DNA of 64,000 bases from CAIXSC01 sp046349915 (GCA_046349915.1 JAXMBL010000003.1:372001-436000); one strand, 5' to 3'. Shown: positions 41,849 through 51,186, counted from the first letter of the stretch. The notes: generated by a model from the letters alone, not told the origin. Numbers and translations are program-made.

Positions 41849-44800
41849 TTACAGGGTCTTCAGCCAGTCGTCGGGAATCGTGGCTCGTTGGCCAGGGCCC
41901 AGGATCGGGACCACTCGTCCCTCCAACGTCGGTTGGTGATCGCCAGGGACTAGCAGCCAGACGCTCGGAATCCCCGCGCGTCGACCGACGTTGTCGCGCA
42001 GGTGCTCCAGCAAAGGCAACTGATCGTAGCGAGCGAGCAGGCCGGGATAAGTCAGCAGGGTAGGGCGAGTCGATTGGTTCAGCCGTTGCTTCACCAGCGG
42101 CATCGCGCGCTCAACCAACGTCATGAATTTATGCCAGGCGTTCGATTTGCGAGAAGCGTCGGCGTTGACCACCGCCTCCCACTTGGCGTTCGCGTTCTGA
42201 CAGACCTCGCGCAAGGAGTCGATGAACAGCCCCTCGACATCAATCGACTCGACGCCAAACTTGCGACAGAGCCCGTCGATCGCTCGTTGGTAATTCTTGG
42301 GATTGACCACCAGCGCCAGGAACGATCCTTCTTGCAGGCCGCGTGACAGCCGTTCTTCAAATTGCCGGATGCTGGCAAACTCGGGCGTTCCCTCCAAGTC
42401 GTCGCTGGCATTCGCTCGGTTGGCTAACGGTCCCAGGGATTCGCTGGTGCTGGTCAATGGGGCCGCATCGCTCAAGCGACTGAGGTAACCGCCGCCGCCT
42501 CGCCCTTGGTCGTCCCACACCAGATCGAAGCCGGCGTTTCGCAGCAGGTCGAGCAACGCGGGATGGTCGGGCAATTCGGCCGCCTCGGGATAGCGACTCC
42601 GCACACGATCGCGGACATCCTGCACCGTCAGATAGCTGACACCGTACAACGCGCCTCCCGAGAGTTTCAAGGCACGAGCGGCGTCGAGCCCGCGGGGATA
42701 CAGTTCCTGGCGACTCGATAAAGCGGCCTGCTGCGAGGCGGCGGCGGCGAGTCGGACCAGGCGGGCGTCGGTCAGCGGTGTGGCGCCCTCCGGCGTCGGG
42801 ACTTCGCGCAGTCGTTGCAACACTCGCGCGGGCGCCGCCAGCGGATCTTCCTGGGCCAAACGGTCGGCCCACTCGCCCAACTCGCCCGCGTACCCCGACC
42901 ACTCGGCGCTGGTCGCAATCAGCACTCGACCCCGATGCCGCCGGACCTGAAAACGAGGTTCCTGGGCGTCGGGCGACGATTCAAGTCGTTCGGCTTCGCA
43001 GGCCGCTCGCGCGACCGCGATCGCGGCCGCCGACCGGCGTGGTTCATCCTCGATCGATCCGCGAGCGATCAACAATGCTTCGGCCAGCTCACCAACGGTC
43101 ATCACGCCGCCCGCGTTATTCAGCAGGTTGGCGATATCGCGGCGGAGTCGCGTGATCGCGGGATCTTGCGACCAGCGGTTCTGGAACTTGGCGACCAACT
43201 GACCCACGCGTGCTCGAGTGACGTTGACGACCGCCGCCACGTCGACTTGCCCCGGCCACCGATCGGGCGGACGAGTATTGTCCGCTGCCGGGGCGGGAGC
43301 TAGCCGAGCGTCGAGCCCCAGCAGCGCGAGCAACGTGGCTCGCGCCGTGTCGCCGTCGTTGGCGCTCGGATGCATGAGATGCGCCAGCAATTGGTCGATG
43401 CTGGGGTTTTCCGGCAGATCGGTCGCGGTCGGAGCAGGCGTGGTCGTGGGCGGCGGCGGAGTGCCGTCGTTCGAGGGACGAGTGGGTGCGCCGAGTCGCT
43501 GGCGCAGCAGATGAACCGCCGCGATGATCTCGCGCCTCGTCTTGTTCCCCACTCCCCGCAAACGCGACAACCGCCGCAACGAGGCAGTGAGCAGATCCTC
43601 GACCGTCAGGATGTTGGCGCGATCGAGTGCGTTGGCCGCTCGAGTTCCCAGGCCAAGCTCGGGGATCTGCGTATCGAAGGTGGCGTTGGCGAGTCGTTGT
43701 TCGAGCCTAAGTTGGTCGACGGGATCGGTGTCGGACGAAGGTTCGTTCAACTCCTGGAAACAGGCTCGCCACGCGTTCTGCATGACGCTGGCGTTGTCGA
43801 AACGTTGGCGTGGGTCGCGGCGAAACGCTTTCTGGAAGAACTGGGTGAGTGGTTCGCGGACCGCGGCGTCGAACAGTTCCGAGTCGATCGTGGCTTCGCA
43901 GTTCAGTTGAGCGGGATTGCTGACTCCATCGCCCCACACGGGAAAATTGTTCGGGCCGGCGGCTAGCTCAAATAGAGTAACGGCCGCCGCGTACCGCTCG
44001 GCGTGCAAATCCCAACGTTTGTGTTCGCGCAGAGGGAGGAATGGGTCGAGATAGCGAGTGGTGCCGGCGCGGATGTTCTCGGGCGGGGTGCGCGAGAGCG
44101 AGAAATCGAACAGCACCAGATGGAGTTTCTTCCCCGCGCCGACATGTCCGACCGCGATGTTGTCGGGCTTGATGTCGCGATGGTTGATGCCTTGATCTTC
44201 CAGATGCTTGACCGCTTCCAGCAGGTCGTCGCCAAACTGTTGCAACATGTCGACCGACAGTTGGCCATCGTCGCGCAACCGACGGCCAAGCGTCTCGATC
44301 TCAGGTTGATCGTTCACCGTCACCAGAACGGGACGCATCAAGAAGGCTTCGCGATCGCCAATCTGAGTCGACTCGACAAAATGGACCAGATTGACGTGGC
44401 GCAGTTTCTGAAGCACGTCGGCTTCGTCGAGCAACTGCTGGTTAAACTCGGGGCTCGACGCCACCTTCATGATCAGCGGCGTCCCATTCCGCTCGACCCA
44501 CAGCGCGATGCTGACGGCGCCTTTACCGATGCGTTTAACGACTCGATAGCCGCCGGGCAGGAGGTCCCCGTTCCTCGCAAGATCGGGGTCTTCAACCAGC
44601 GGTTCCTTGTCGGCCGCCGCTTCCTCCTCTTCCACCTTGCCCAACATGTCCAAAAAATCAACGACGGTGGTCACCACGCCCGACCGAGACGCGACGTTAG
44701 GCTGGGTGCTCCACTCGATCAATTCTTGCAACGTGCCGCTGGCGCCGTTGACCACCGCACTCAACTGGAGTCCGCCCGTTTCTCGCAGCTTCTGGCCGAG

Positions 44801-46132
44801 TTCAATGCCGTCGGCGGCGGGTGGGACGCCGGAGATAATGTGATAAGCGATGGCGCCGAGCGAGAAGATGTCGAGATGCTCGCCCAAATGGTCGTCGTCC
44901 GTGATCACCTCGGGGGCCATATAGGCCGTGTTGATGTCTTCGACCAGACGCTCGACGTGGCGAGTCGCCGAGATCGTTCGCGAAGCGTTCGAACTGCCCG
45001 AAGCCGAGTCCCGGTAGCCGACTTGCCAGTTGAAAACCTTGACTTGCCATCGTCCCTGCTCGCCGGGCAACACCAACACGCTTTGCGGGCAGAGCGCTCG
45101 ATGGACGATACGCTTTTCGTGAGCGAACTTGATCACTTCGGCGATCTGGCGGACAAGGTCAAGTCGTTGGGCGATGCTCAGTTTGTCGTGATGCTGGGTC
45201 AGGAAATGATCGAGTCGGAGGGCGTGCGAGTGGTGTTCGAAAATCAGGGCGGGGCCGAGTTCGTGTTCGGTGAAGCCCTCGCGGCGGAGGACGCCGGGAT
45301 GTTGGAGCGATTCGAGTAGTTCGGCTTCGCGCCGTGCCGCTCGTTCGATCGTCTGGCGTTCGTCGATCGTGGCGCCAGCCCGCACGTTGTAGATGCGAAC
45401 TCGACGGTGAGCTGACGAAAGGCGAGTATGGGCCGCTTTCCAGTCCTGATAGCCGGGGCCTTCGTTGATCAATTGTTCGAGCAGGTAGTCGCTGACCTTG
45501 CGGCTGCGGTTCGAGGGGCGGATGCCTGCCTGATCCAGGGCCTGGGCGACCAGTTTCATGGTCGGCGTGTTGTAGAGAGCATTCGGGTGAATCGACTGGA
45601 CTCCCTCGTATTCACGCCGTTTGAGAGCGGCGAGGATGCCGGGGCGAGCGGGTTTGTCGGGGGTTGCCGGTCGATCTCGCAGGCAGATATGAGCGCGGTC
45701 GAGCCCCTGGAGTTCGCAAGCCAGATCGGGCGCCGAGCAGAAGACAAGTGCGTCGATCCGGGGCGCCTCGCCCTTGCCGCGAAACGCCTTCTGGCGATTC
45801 AGAAGCGACCGGAGTTTCTTGGCCTTGAGATTGGCCAAGTAGTAGGGGTTGTCGAAGGTGCGGATTTGTTGGTCGGTTTCCCAGACCCAGGTGCGGGAGT
45901 CGCCGCGGAGTTTACCGGGGCGGCTTTTGATTTCGACGAGGAAGAACCCTTGGGGGGTGAAGGCCAGCAGATCGATCTCGTTGACCGAGCCATCGTCCGC
46001 GATAAATTCGAAGTTCGTCCACGCTCGATAGGGGTCGTGGGTCGGGAATTGCGACCGGATAAACTCGAGCGCTTCGCGTTCCCAGGCAAACGGGGATTCG
46101 ACGATTTCCAACCAGTTTTTCGACGCGGCCAT
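41849..46132 (-). CDS. pglW: BREX-2 serine/threonine kinase PglW with NERD domain
   Basis: 1,427 aa, first gene of the operon. The ATG at 46132 (MAASKNWLEIVESPFAWERE) is preferred over an upstream frame with no similarity. Domains: NERD, PD-(D/E)xK-like (EIDLLAFTPQGFFLVEIKS, about 60-80); a degenerate kinase lobe with IVHRALCPQSVLVL (about 340), where the HRD Asp is replaced; an intact kinase (KRIGKGAVSIALW about 531, GINHRDIKPDNIAVG about 650, DFS instead of DFG about 673). An RNA-polymerase-alpha-CTD-like helix-hairpin-helix (LSRLRGVGNKTRREI, about 860) and a long C-terminal DNA-binding-like part follow. PglW is an essential kinase of Streptomyces Pgl. The promoter is expected in the repeat-rich region upstream. 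Confidence 0.93.
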   Translation of the reverse strand: MAASKNWLEIVESPFAWEREALEFIRSQFPTHDPYRAWTNFEFIADDGSVNEIDLLAFTPQGFFLVEIKSRPGKLRGDSRTWVWETDQQIRTFDNPYYLANLKAKKLRSLLNRQKAFRGKGEAPRIDALVFCSAPDLACELQGLDRAHICLRDRPATPDKPARPGILAALKRREYEGVQSIHPNALYNTPTMKLVAQALDQAGIRPSNRSRKVSDYLLEQLINEGPGYQDWKAAHTRLSSAHRRVRIYNVRAGATIDERQTIERAARREAELLESLQHPGVLRREGFTEHELGPALIFEHHSHALRLDHFLTQHHDKLSIAQRLDLVRQIAEVIKFAHEKRIVHRALCPQSVLVLPGEQGRWQVKVFNWQVGYRDSASGSSNASRTISATRHVERLVEDINTAYMAPEVITDDDHLGEHLDIFSLGAIAYHIISGVPPAADGIELGQKLRETGGLQLSAVVNGASGTLQELIEWSTQPNVASRSGVVTTVVDFLDMLGKVEEEEAAADKEPLVEDPDLARNGDLLPGGYRVVKRIGKGAVSIALWVERNGTPLIMKVASSPEFNQQLLDEADVLQKLRHVNLVHFVESTQIGDREAFLMRPVLVTVNDQPEIETLGRRLRDDGQLSVDMLQQFGDDLLEAVKHLEDQGINHRDIKPDNIAVGHVGAGKKLHLVLFDFSLSRTPPENIRAGTTRYLDPFLPLREHKRWDLHAERYAAAVTLFELAAGPNNFPVWGDGVSNPAQLNCEATIDSELFDAAVREPLTQFFQKAFRRDPRQRFDNASVMQNAWRACFQELNEPSSDTDPVDQLRLEQRLANATFDTQIPELGLGTRAANALDRANILTVEDLLTASLRRLSRLRGVGNKTRREIIAAVHLLRQRLGAPTRPSNDGTPPPPTTTPAPTATDLPENPSIDQLLAHLMHPSANDGDTARATLLALLGLDARLAPAPAADNTRPPDRWPGQVDVAAVVNVTRARVGQLVAKFQNRWSQDPAITRLRRDIANLLNNAGGVMTVGELAEALLIARGSIEDEPRRSAAAIAVARAACEAERLESSPDAQEPRFQVRRHRGRVLIATSAEWSGYAGELGEWADRLAQEDPLAAPARVLQRLREVPTPEGATPLTDARLVRLAAAASQQAALSSRQELYPRGLDAARALKLSGGALYGVSYLTVQDVRDRVRSRYPEAAELPDHPALLDLLRNAGFDLVWDDQGRGGGGYLSRLSDAAPLTSTSESLGPLANRANASDDLEGTPEFASIRQFEERLSRGLQEGSFLALVVNPKNYQRAIDGLCRKFGVESIDVEGLFIDSLREVCQNANAKWEAVVNADASRKSNAWHKFMTLVERAMPLVKQRLNQSTRPTLLTYPGLLARYDQLPLLEHLRDNVGRRAGIPSVWLLVPGDHQPTLEGRVVPILGPGQRATIPDDWLKTL

Positions 46133-47345
46133 AGGGTGAGTGACTGATTGCGTGACGCGGTTGTCCGCGGCAGGGTGAATCTCGCCAGGTTTGGCTGGCA
46201 CGATCCCGCGAAGGGGTGGAGCAGAGCCAGCCGTTAACCGTACCAATTCGCTCGCCCGACAACAACCCACGCCCCGTGAAGGCCGTTAAAGTAGCCATCT
46301 CGCTTCGCGAGATGAACAGCGGCGCCACGTACACGTACCACCCACAGAATTGGCCACGGAATGACACGGAATGGCACGGAAAGGAAGTTGCCTTTCGGAC
46401 AGTTGCCTTTCGCTCCGCGAAAGCTGCAAAAACCGTTACCCCGCGAAGGCCGTCCCCGTTAGCTTAGCCAACTCGCCCGCTTGGTGCGTTTTCGCCGGGC
46501 GGGTGGCGTTGATTGTGGGATGCCGGCGTTTTTCCGCCCGGCTCGACGCACCCTACGAGGGGCGCAAAAACCGTTGCCCCGCGAGCGCCGTCCCCGTTAG
46601 CCGAGCCAACTCGCCCACTCGCCCGACAACAACCCACGCCCCGTGAAGGCCGTTAAAGTAGCCATCTCGCTTCGCGAGATGAACAGCGGCGCCACGTACA
46701 AACACCACCCACAGAATTGGCCACGGAATGACACGGAATGGCACGGAAAGGAAGTTGCCTTTCGGACAGTTGCCTTTCGCTCCGCGAAAGCTGCAAAAAC
46801 CGTTGCCCCGCGAAGGCCGTCCCCTTTGGCGGAATTGTCTCGCCCGCTTGGTGCGTTTTCGCCGGGCGGGTGGCGTTGATTGTGGGATGCCGGCGTTTAT
46901 CCGCCCGGCTCGACGCACCCTACGAGGGGCGCAAAAACCGTTGGCCCGTGAGCGCCGTCCCCGTTAGCCGAGCCAACTCGCCCGCTTGGTGCGTTTTCGC
47001 CGGGCGGGTGGCGTTGATCGTTGATGCTGGCGTTTTTCCGCCCGGCTCGACGCACCCTACGAGGATTGCAAAAACCGTTACCCCGCGAAGGCCGTCCCCG
47101 TTAGCTTAGCCAACTCGCCCACTAGGTGCGTTTTCGCCGGGCGGGTGGCGTTGATGGTTGATGCTGGCGTTTTTCCGCCCGGCTCGACGCACCCTACGAG
47201 GATTGCAAAAACCGTTGGCCCGTGAGCGCCGTCCCCTTCGGCGGAATTGTCTCGCCCGCTTGGTGCGTTTTCGCCGGGGGGGTGGCGTTGATCGTTGATG
47301 CTGGCGTTTTTCCGCCCGGCTCGACGCACCCTACGGATCACGCAA
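46133..47345. repeat. Repeat array upstream of BREX: 367-bp tandem duplication and five family E units
   Basis: A 367-bp block (family D palindrome, ACGGAATGGC repeats, family C hairpin, family E unit) occurs twice, from 46254 and from 46621. Family E units begin at 46483, 46850, 46988, 47125 and 47262; the last four have a 137-138 bp period. All are oriented as in the 24.4-24.75 kb array beyond the other end of the BREX operon. 46133-46253 is the only unique sequence in front of pglW, so its promoter is probably there. No gene. Confidence 0.93.
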
Positions 47346-47352
47346 AACTTCG

Positions 47353-48072
47353 CTACTTCGGCCAGTGCTTGCCTAGCGTCTCTAGCTGGATATCGCGGAG
47401 CTGCGTGATGCCGCGGCGAGCTAGCTTCAGCAGCACTTCCAAATCGTCCTCGCCGAACGTCGCTTCTTCGCCTGTCCCTTGGATCTCGACGAACCTTCCG
47501 CCGCCTGTCATCACCACATTCATGTCGACGTCGGCCGCTACGTCCTGCTCGTAGTTCAAATCCAACACATGCTTGCCGTCGACGATCCCCACGCTTACCG
47601 CCGCCACCGTGTCGCGCAGCGGCCACCGCTTAGGGTCGGGCAATAACGCCTTCACGCTCCTCACCGCGTCGCACAAGGCCAGGAATCCACCCGTGATACT
47701 CGCCGTCCGAGTGCCCCCGTCCGCTTGCAGGACGTCGCAGTCCACCGTAATCAATCGTTCGCCCAACGCCTCCATGTCCACCACCGCTCGCAGGCTGCGG
47801 CCAATCAGCCGTTGAATCTCGGTCGTGCGGCCATCGGGCTTCCCGTCTCGCTCGCGCTTCTTGCGAGTATGCGTGCTATTAGGCAACATGCTGTACTCGG
47901 CCGTGACCCAGCCTTTCCCTTTGCCCGCCATCCACGGCGGCACTTGAGCGTCGATGCTGGCGGTGCATAACACCACCGTATCGCCCGCTTTGTACAACAC
48001 GCTGCCAGGTGAATGGCGAGTGTAATTACGCTGGATCTTGACCGGCCGCACCTGTTGACTCGCCACTCGCAT
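47353..48072 (-). CDS. rph: Ribonuclease PH
   Basis: 239 aa, full length. A phosphorolytic 3'-5' exoribonuclease that trims tRNA 3' ends. Motifs: PVKIQRNYTRHSPGSVLYKAGDT, VPPWMAGKGKGWVTAEYSMLP, REIQ-like TEIQRLIGRSLRAVVDMEALGE, DCDVLQADGGTRTASITGG and a C-terminal MTGGGRFVEIQGTGEEATF. The ATG at 48072 lies two bases after the argF stop, so the two are transcribed and probably translated together. A much longer frame upstream overlaps argF and is rejected. Confidence 0.95.
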   Translation of the reverse strand: MRVASQQVRPVKIQRNYTRHSPGSVLYKAGDTVVLCTASIDAQVPPWMAGKGKGWVTAEYSMLPNSTHTRKKRERDGKPDGRTTEIQRLIGRSLRAVVDMEALGERLITVDCDVLQADGGTRTASITGGFLALCDAVRSVKALLPDPKRWPLRDTVAAVSVGIVDGKHVLDLNYEQDVAADVDMNVVMTGGGRFVEIQGTGEEATFGEDDLEVLLKLARRGITQLRDIQLETLGKHWPK

Positions 48073-48074
48073 GA

Positions 48075-48995
48075 TCACTCCACCTTCGCGCCAAGCAACC
48101 AAGCGAGCAGGCCCTTTTGAGCATGCATGCGGTTCTCGGCTTGTTGCAACACCGCGCTCCGCGGTCCATCGATCACTTCCGCCGACACCTCTTCCCCGCG
48201 ATGAGCCGGCAAGCAATGCAGGAAGCACGCATCGGGCAACGCCAGCTTCATCAGCGCCGCGTCGACCTGGTAACCCTTGAACGCCTGCATCCGTTGAGCC
48301 TGCTCGGCCTCTTGTCCCATACTCGTCCACACATCGGTGTAAACCGCATGCGCCCCACGCACTGCGTCGCGCGGGTCGGTCGTCTGGAACACGGTGAAGT
48401 CGGGCGCTGCTTGTTTCAGCTTTCCTAAAAACGCCGCGTCGAATTGATAGCCCTTCGGCGAGGCGATGGAAAACTGCACGCCAAGCTTCGCGCACGCCAC
48501 GGCCAAGCTGGCCGCCACGTTGTTCGCATCACCCACGTAGGCCAACTTCAAGCCAGCAAGCTGTCCATGCAACTCACGCACCGTCAGCAGGTCGGCGAGC
48601 GCCTGGCAGGGATGAGCCAGATCGGTCAAGCCGTTGACGACGGGGCAGGTCGAGTAACTAGCCAATTCCTCGACGTCCGAATGTCGGAACGCTCGCACCA
48701 CGATCACATCGACGTAAGAACTGAGCACGCGAGCAAAATCGGAGGTCGGTTCGCGTTTCCCCCAACCCACGTCGGCGCCCAAGAACAGGGTATTGCCGCC
48801 CAAGTGCATGATCGCCGTCTCAAAACTCACTCGCGTTCGCAACGACGGCTTCTCGAACAGTAGCGCCATCACTCGCCCCGGCAGCAAGGGTTGGCGTATG
48901 CCGCGTTTGAAGTTCGTCTTAAGTTGAGCGGAGACGTCGAGCACTTGCACGACTTCGTCGTTCGTCAGTTCAAATAGGTCGAGGATGTGTCGCAT
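48075..48995 (-). CDS. argF: Ornithine carbamoyltransferase
   Basis: 306 aa; joins ornithine and carbamoyl phosphate to give citrulline. Carbamoyl-phosphate loop FEKPSLRTRVSFE (SLRTR in place of the commoner STRTR), HPCQALADLLT, the ornithine-side DVWTSMG and the Cys loop HCLPAHRGEEV are all present. This last motif argues for ornithine rather than acetylornithine or aspartate. Third gene of the arginine operon, 29 bp after argD and 2 bp before rph. Confidence 0.94.
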   Translation of the reverse strand: MRHILDLFELTNDEVVQVLDVSAQLKTNFKRGIRQPLLPGRVMALLFEKPSLRTRVSFETAIMHLGGNTLFLGADVGWGKREPTSDFARVLSSYVDVIVVRAFRHSDVEELASYSTCPVVNGLTDLAHPCQALADLLTVRELHGQLAGLKLAYVGDANNVAASLAVACAKLGVQFSIASPKGYQFDAAFLGKLKQAAPDFTVFQTTDPRDAVRGAHAVYTDVWTSMGQEAEQAQRMQAFKGYQVDAALMKLALPDACFLHCLPAHRGEEVSAEVIDGPRSAVLQQAENRMHAQKGLLAWLLGAKVE

Positions 48996-49024
48996 GAAGA
49001 GTTTCCTATTCCGTCGCGATCATT

Positions 49025-50230
49025 TCAGCTCGCTAGTTCCTTGATGGCGCCAGCCAGGATCTCACAACCTTCTTCCGCCTGTTCCAGCGTCAAGTTCAAC
49101 GCCGGCAACAACCGAATCACTCGACCCTGCGTGCAGTTGATCAGCAGATGTCGTTCGAGGCACTTCTTGACGACCGGCGCCCCGTCCACCGACAACTCGA
49201 TGCCCACCATCACGCCGCACGCTCGTACTTCACGAATCAACTCGCATTCCTTCCGCAATGCTTCGAACCGATCGCGGAACAGTTGTTCCAGTTGCTTGGC
49301 GCCGTCGAGCAACCCGGATTGTTCGATCGCTTCGAGCGTCGCGATGCCCGCTCGAGCCGCGATGGGGTTGCCGCCGAACGTGGCGGCATGCATGCCTGGT
49401 CGGAGGCTAGGAGCGACCTCGGTTTTGGCCAGCATGGCGCCGCCCGCGATTCCGCCGCAGAGTGCTTTGGCGAGCGTCATGATGTCGGGGGTGACGCCAA
49501 AATGCTGATAGCCGAACCAATGGCCCGTGCGTCCGCAGCCCGTCTGCACTTCATCGAAGATCAGCAGCAGGTTGTTTTCGTCGCAGATCTTTCGCAGTCC
49601 AGCCAGGAATTCGCGAGTCGGAATTCGCACGCCTCCCTCGCCCTGAATCGGCTCGATCATGATGGCCGCCGTCTCGGCGTCGACCAATCGTCCGACCGCT
49701 TCCAGGTCGCCCCAGGGAGAGTAAACGAAGCCCGCGACCAAGGGTCCCAGGCCTTCGTGGTACTTAGGTTGAGCGGTGGCGGTCAGCGACCCGAGCGTGC
49801 GGCCGTGGAACCCGCCTTCGAATGTGATGATCTTGTACTTTTCGGGCGGCGTGTGCAGGCGAGCCAGCTTGATGGCCGCCTCGTTCGCTTCCGTTCCTGA
49901 ATTGCAGAAAAACGCTTGTCCGCCAAAGCTGCGTTCGGACAGCATCTGTGCCCAACGACCCTGCACATCCATATGCCAGGTATTGGGAACATGGATCAGC
50001 GTCGCGACCTGTTCTTGCACCGCTCGCACCACGGCCGGCGGGCAGTGGCCCAGCAAGTTGCAACCCCAACCCGGGAAGAAATCGAGGTACCGCTGGCCCT
50101 CGCTGTCCCACACCAGCGACCCTTCGCCGCGCACCAGATTCACGGGGTAGCGATTGTAGTTTCCAATCACGTACTTTTTGAACAAGTCGACGGTTTCCGC
50201 CGAAGTGAGCGAATCGAGTACGGTGGCCAC
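49025..50230 (-). CDS. argD: Acetylornithine aminotransferase
   Basis: 401 aa, class III PLP aminotransferase. The start is taken as GTG at 50230 with GGGAG about 10 bp upstream; a longer frame exists but adds unrelated residues. Features: LFPGWG-type DFFPGWGCNLLGHCPP, FFCNSGTEANEAAIKLAR, GGFHGRTLGSLTAT, FDEVQTGCGRTG, and the PLP lysine in MTLAKALCGG. Converts N-acetylglutamate semialdehyde to N-acetylornithine. It lies between argB and argF. Confidence 0.93.
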   Translation of the reverse strand: MATVLDSLTSAETVDLFKKYVIGNYNRYPVNLVRGEGSLVWDSEGQRYLDFFPGWGCNLLGHCPPAVVRAVQEQVATLIHVPNTWHMDVQGRWAQMLSERSFGGQAFFCNSGTEANEAAIKLARLHTPPEKYKIITFEGGFHGRTLGSLTATAQPKYHEGLGPLVAGFVYSPWGDLEAVGRLVDAETAAIMIEPIQGEGGVRIPTREFLAGLRKICDENNLLLIFDEVQTGCGRTGHWFGYQHFGVTPDIMTLAKALCGGIAGGAMLAKTEVAPSLRPGMHAATFGGNPIAARAGIATLEAIEQSGLLDGAKQLEQLFRDRFEALRKECELIREVRACGVMVGIELSVDGAPVVKKCLERHLLINCTQGRVIRLLPALNLTLEQAEEGCEILAGAIKELAS

Positions 50231-50307
50231 AGGCAGGTCTCCCGAAAAGGAAAAGGAACGAAAACGAGCAACCCACGGATGCGGCGAACGCATCCCCACG
50301 CACGGGA

Positions 50308-51186
50308 TCAGTCCTTCGTGATCTCAGTGCCGACGCCGGTCGTGGTGTAGATTTCCAGCAGCAACGAATGGCGAATGCGCCCGTCGATGATGTGGATCTT
50401 GCGGACTCCCTTGTCGAGCGTCTCGAGGCACGCCTCGACCTTGGGAATCATTCCCGAATCGATCACGCCCGTCTTAATCAATTGCCGTGCCTCGGCGGCG
50501 GACAGCGTATTGATCAAGGTCGAGGGATCGTTCTTGTCGAGCCGGACGCCGTTCACATCGCTCATGTAGATCAACTTCTCGGCGCCCATCGCTTGAGCGA
50601 CCGCCATCGCCGCCGTATCCGCATTGACGTTGTACTTCTGACCGTCATCGCCAATGCACATCGACGGAATCACCGGTACTTGGCCCGCGTAACACAAGTT
50701 GTCGATCACCGACCGATCCACTCGCGTGACCGTTCCCACATGTCCGAGATCGATCGGTTGACCATCGGTTCCGGGCAGCATTAACTTCTCGCCGAACAAA
50801 ACGTTCGTGGTGCGAAAGTTAAGATTCATCGCCCGACCGCCCAACTGCTCGATTTCTCCCGCGATCGTCTCGTTGGTTTCGTAGGCCAGCACTTCCTCGA
50901 CGATCTTCAGCGTGGCGTCGTCCGTAAAACGGCGACCCTGAATGAACCGCGGCTTGATTCCGGCCGCATCCATCGCGCGGCTGATTTTCGCCCCGCCGCC
51001 ATGGACCACGACAGGCCGCATCCCGACCGTCTCCATGAAGACGATGTCGAGCAGAACGTGGCGGAGGGCGCCCTCGTTCTCCATGACGCTCCCGCCCAAC
51101 TTGATCACGGTGACTTTGTCGCGGAATCGACGGATCCAGCCGAGCGCCTCGATCAGGATATCCGCCTTTTGTATGGCCTGTTCCAA
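50308..51186 (-). CDS. argB: Acetylglutamate kinase
   Basis: About 292 aa; phosphorylates N-acetylglutamate in arginine synthesis. Core motifs: VTVIKLGGSVME, RPVVVHGGGAKISRAM, GRRFTDDATLKIVEEVL, IPSMCIGDDGQKYNVNADTAAMAVA, YMSDVNGV and SGMIPKVEACLETLDKGV. There is no in-frame ATG before the conserved region. I chose TTG at 51186, which gives the family-like start EQAIQKADILIEAL; another TTG at 51309 would add 41 atypical residues. The start is therefore uncertain. First gene of the arg operon. Confidence 0.92.
   Translation of the reverse strand: MEQAIQKADILIEALGWIRRFRDKVTVIKLGGSVMENEGALRHVLLDIVFMETVGMRPVVVHGGGAKISRAMDAAGIKPRFIQGRRFTDDATLKIVEEVLAYETNETIAGEIEQLGGRAMNLNFRTTNVLFGEKLMLPGTDGQPIDLGHVGTVTRVDRSVIDNLCYAGQVPVIPSMCIGDDGQKYNVNADTAAMAVAQAMGAEKLIYMSDVNGVRLDKNDPSTLINTLSAAEARQLIKTGVIDSGMIPKVEACLETLDKGVRKIHIIDGRIRHSLLLEIYTTTGVGTEITKD

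Noticed and set aside
44003..45319. Plus-strand 438-codon open frame opposite pglW
   Set aside because: An antisense shadow in high-GC DNA with no recognisable motif; pglW has clear kinase motifs on the other strand. Similar shadows at 40163-41254 (opposite pglX), 34214-35215 (opposite pglY), 32087-33145 and 26084-26971 were left out.
24776..46132. DISARM or type 1 BREX
   Set aside because: No DrmA/DrmB/DrmC, no Lon-like BrxL and no BrxA/BrxB are present. PglW, PglY, BrxD and BrxHI point to type 2 BREX.
48073..48495. N-terminal extension of rph
   Set aside because: It overlaps argF on the same strand, and RNase PH is complete from 48072.
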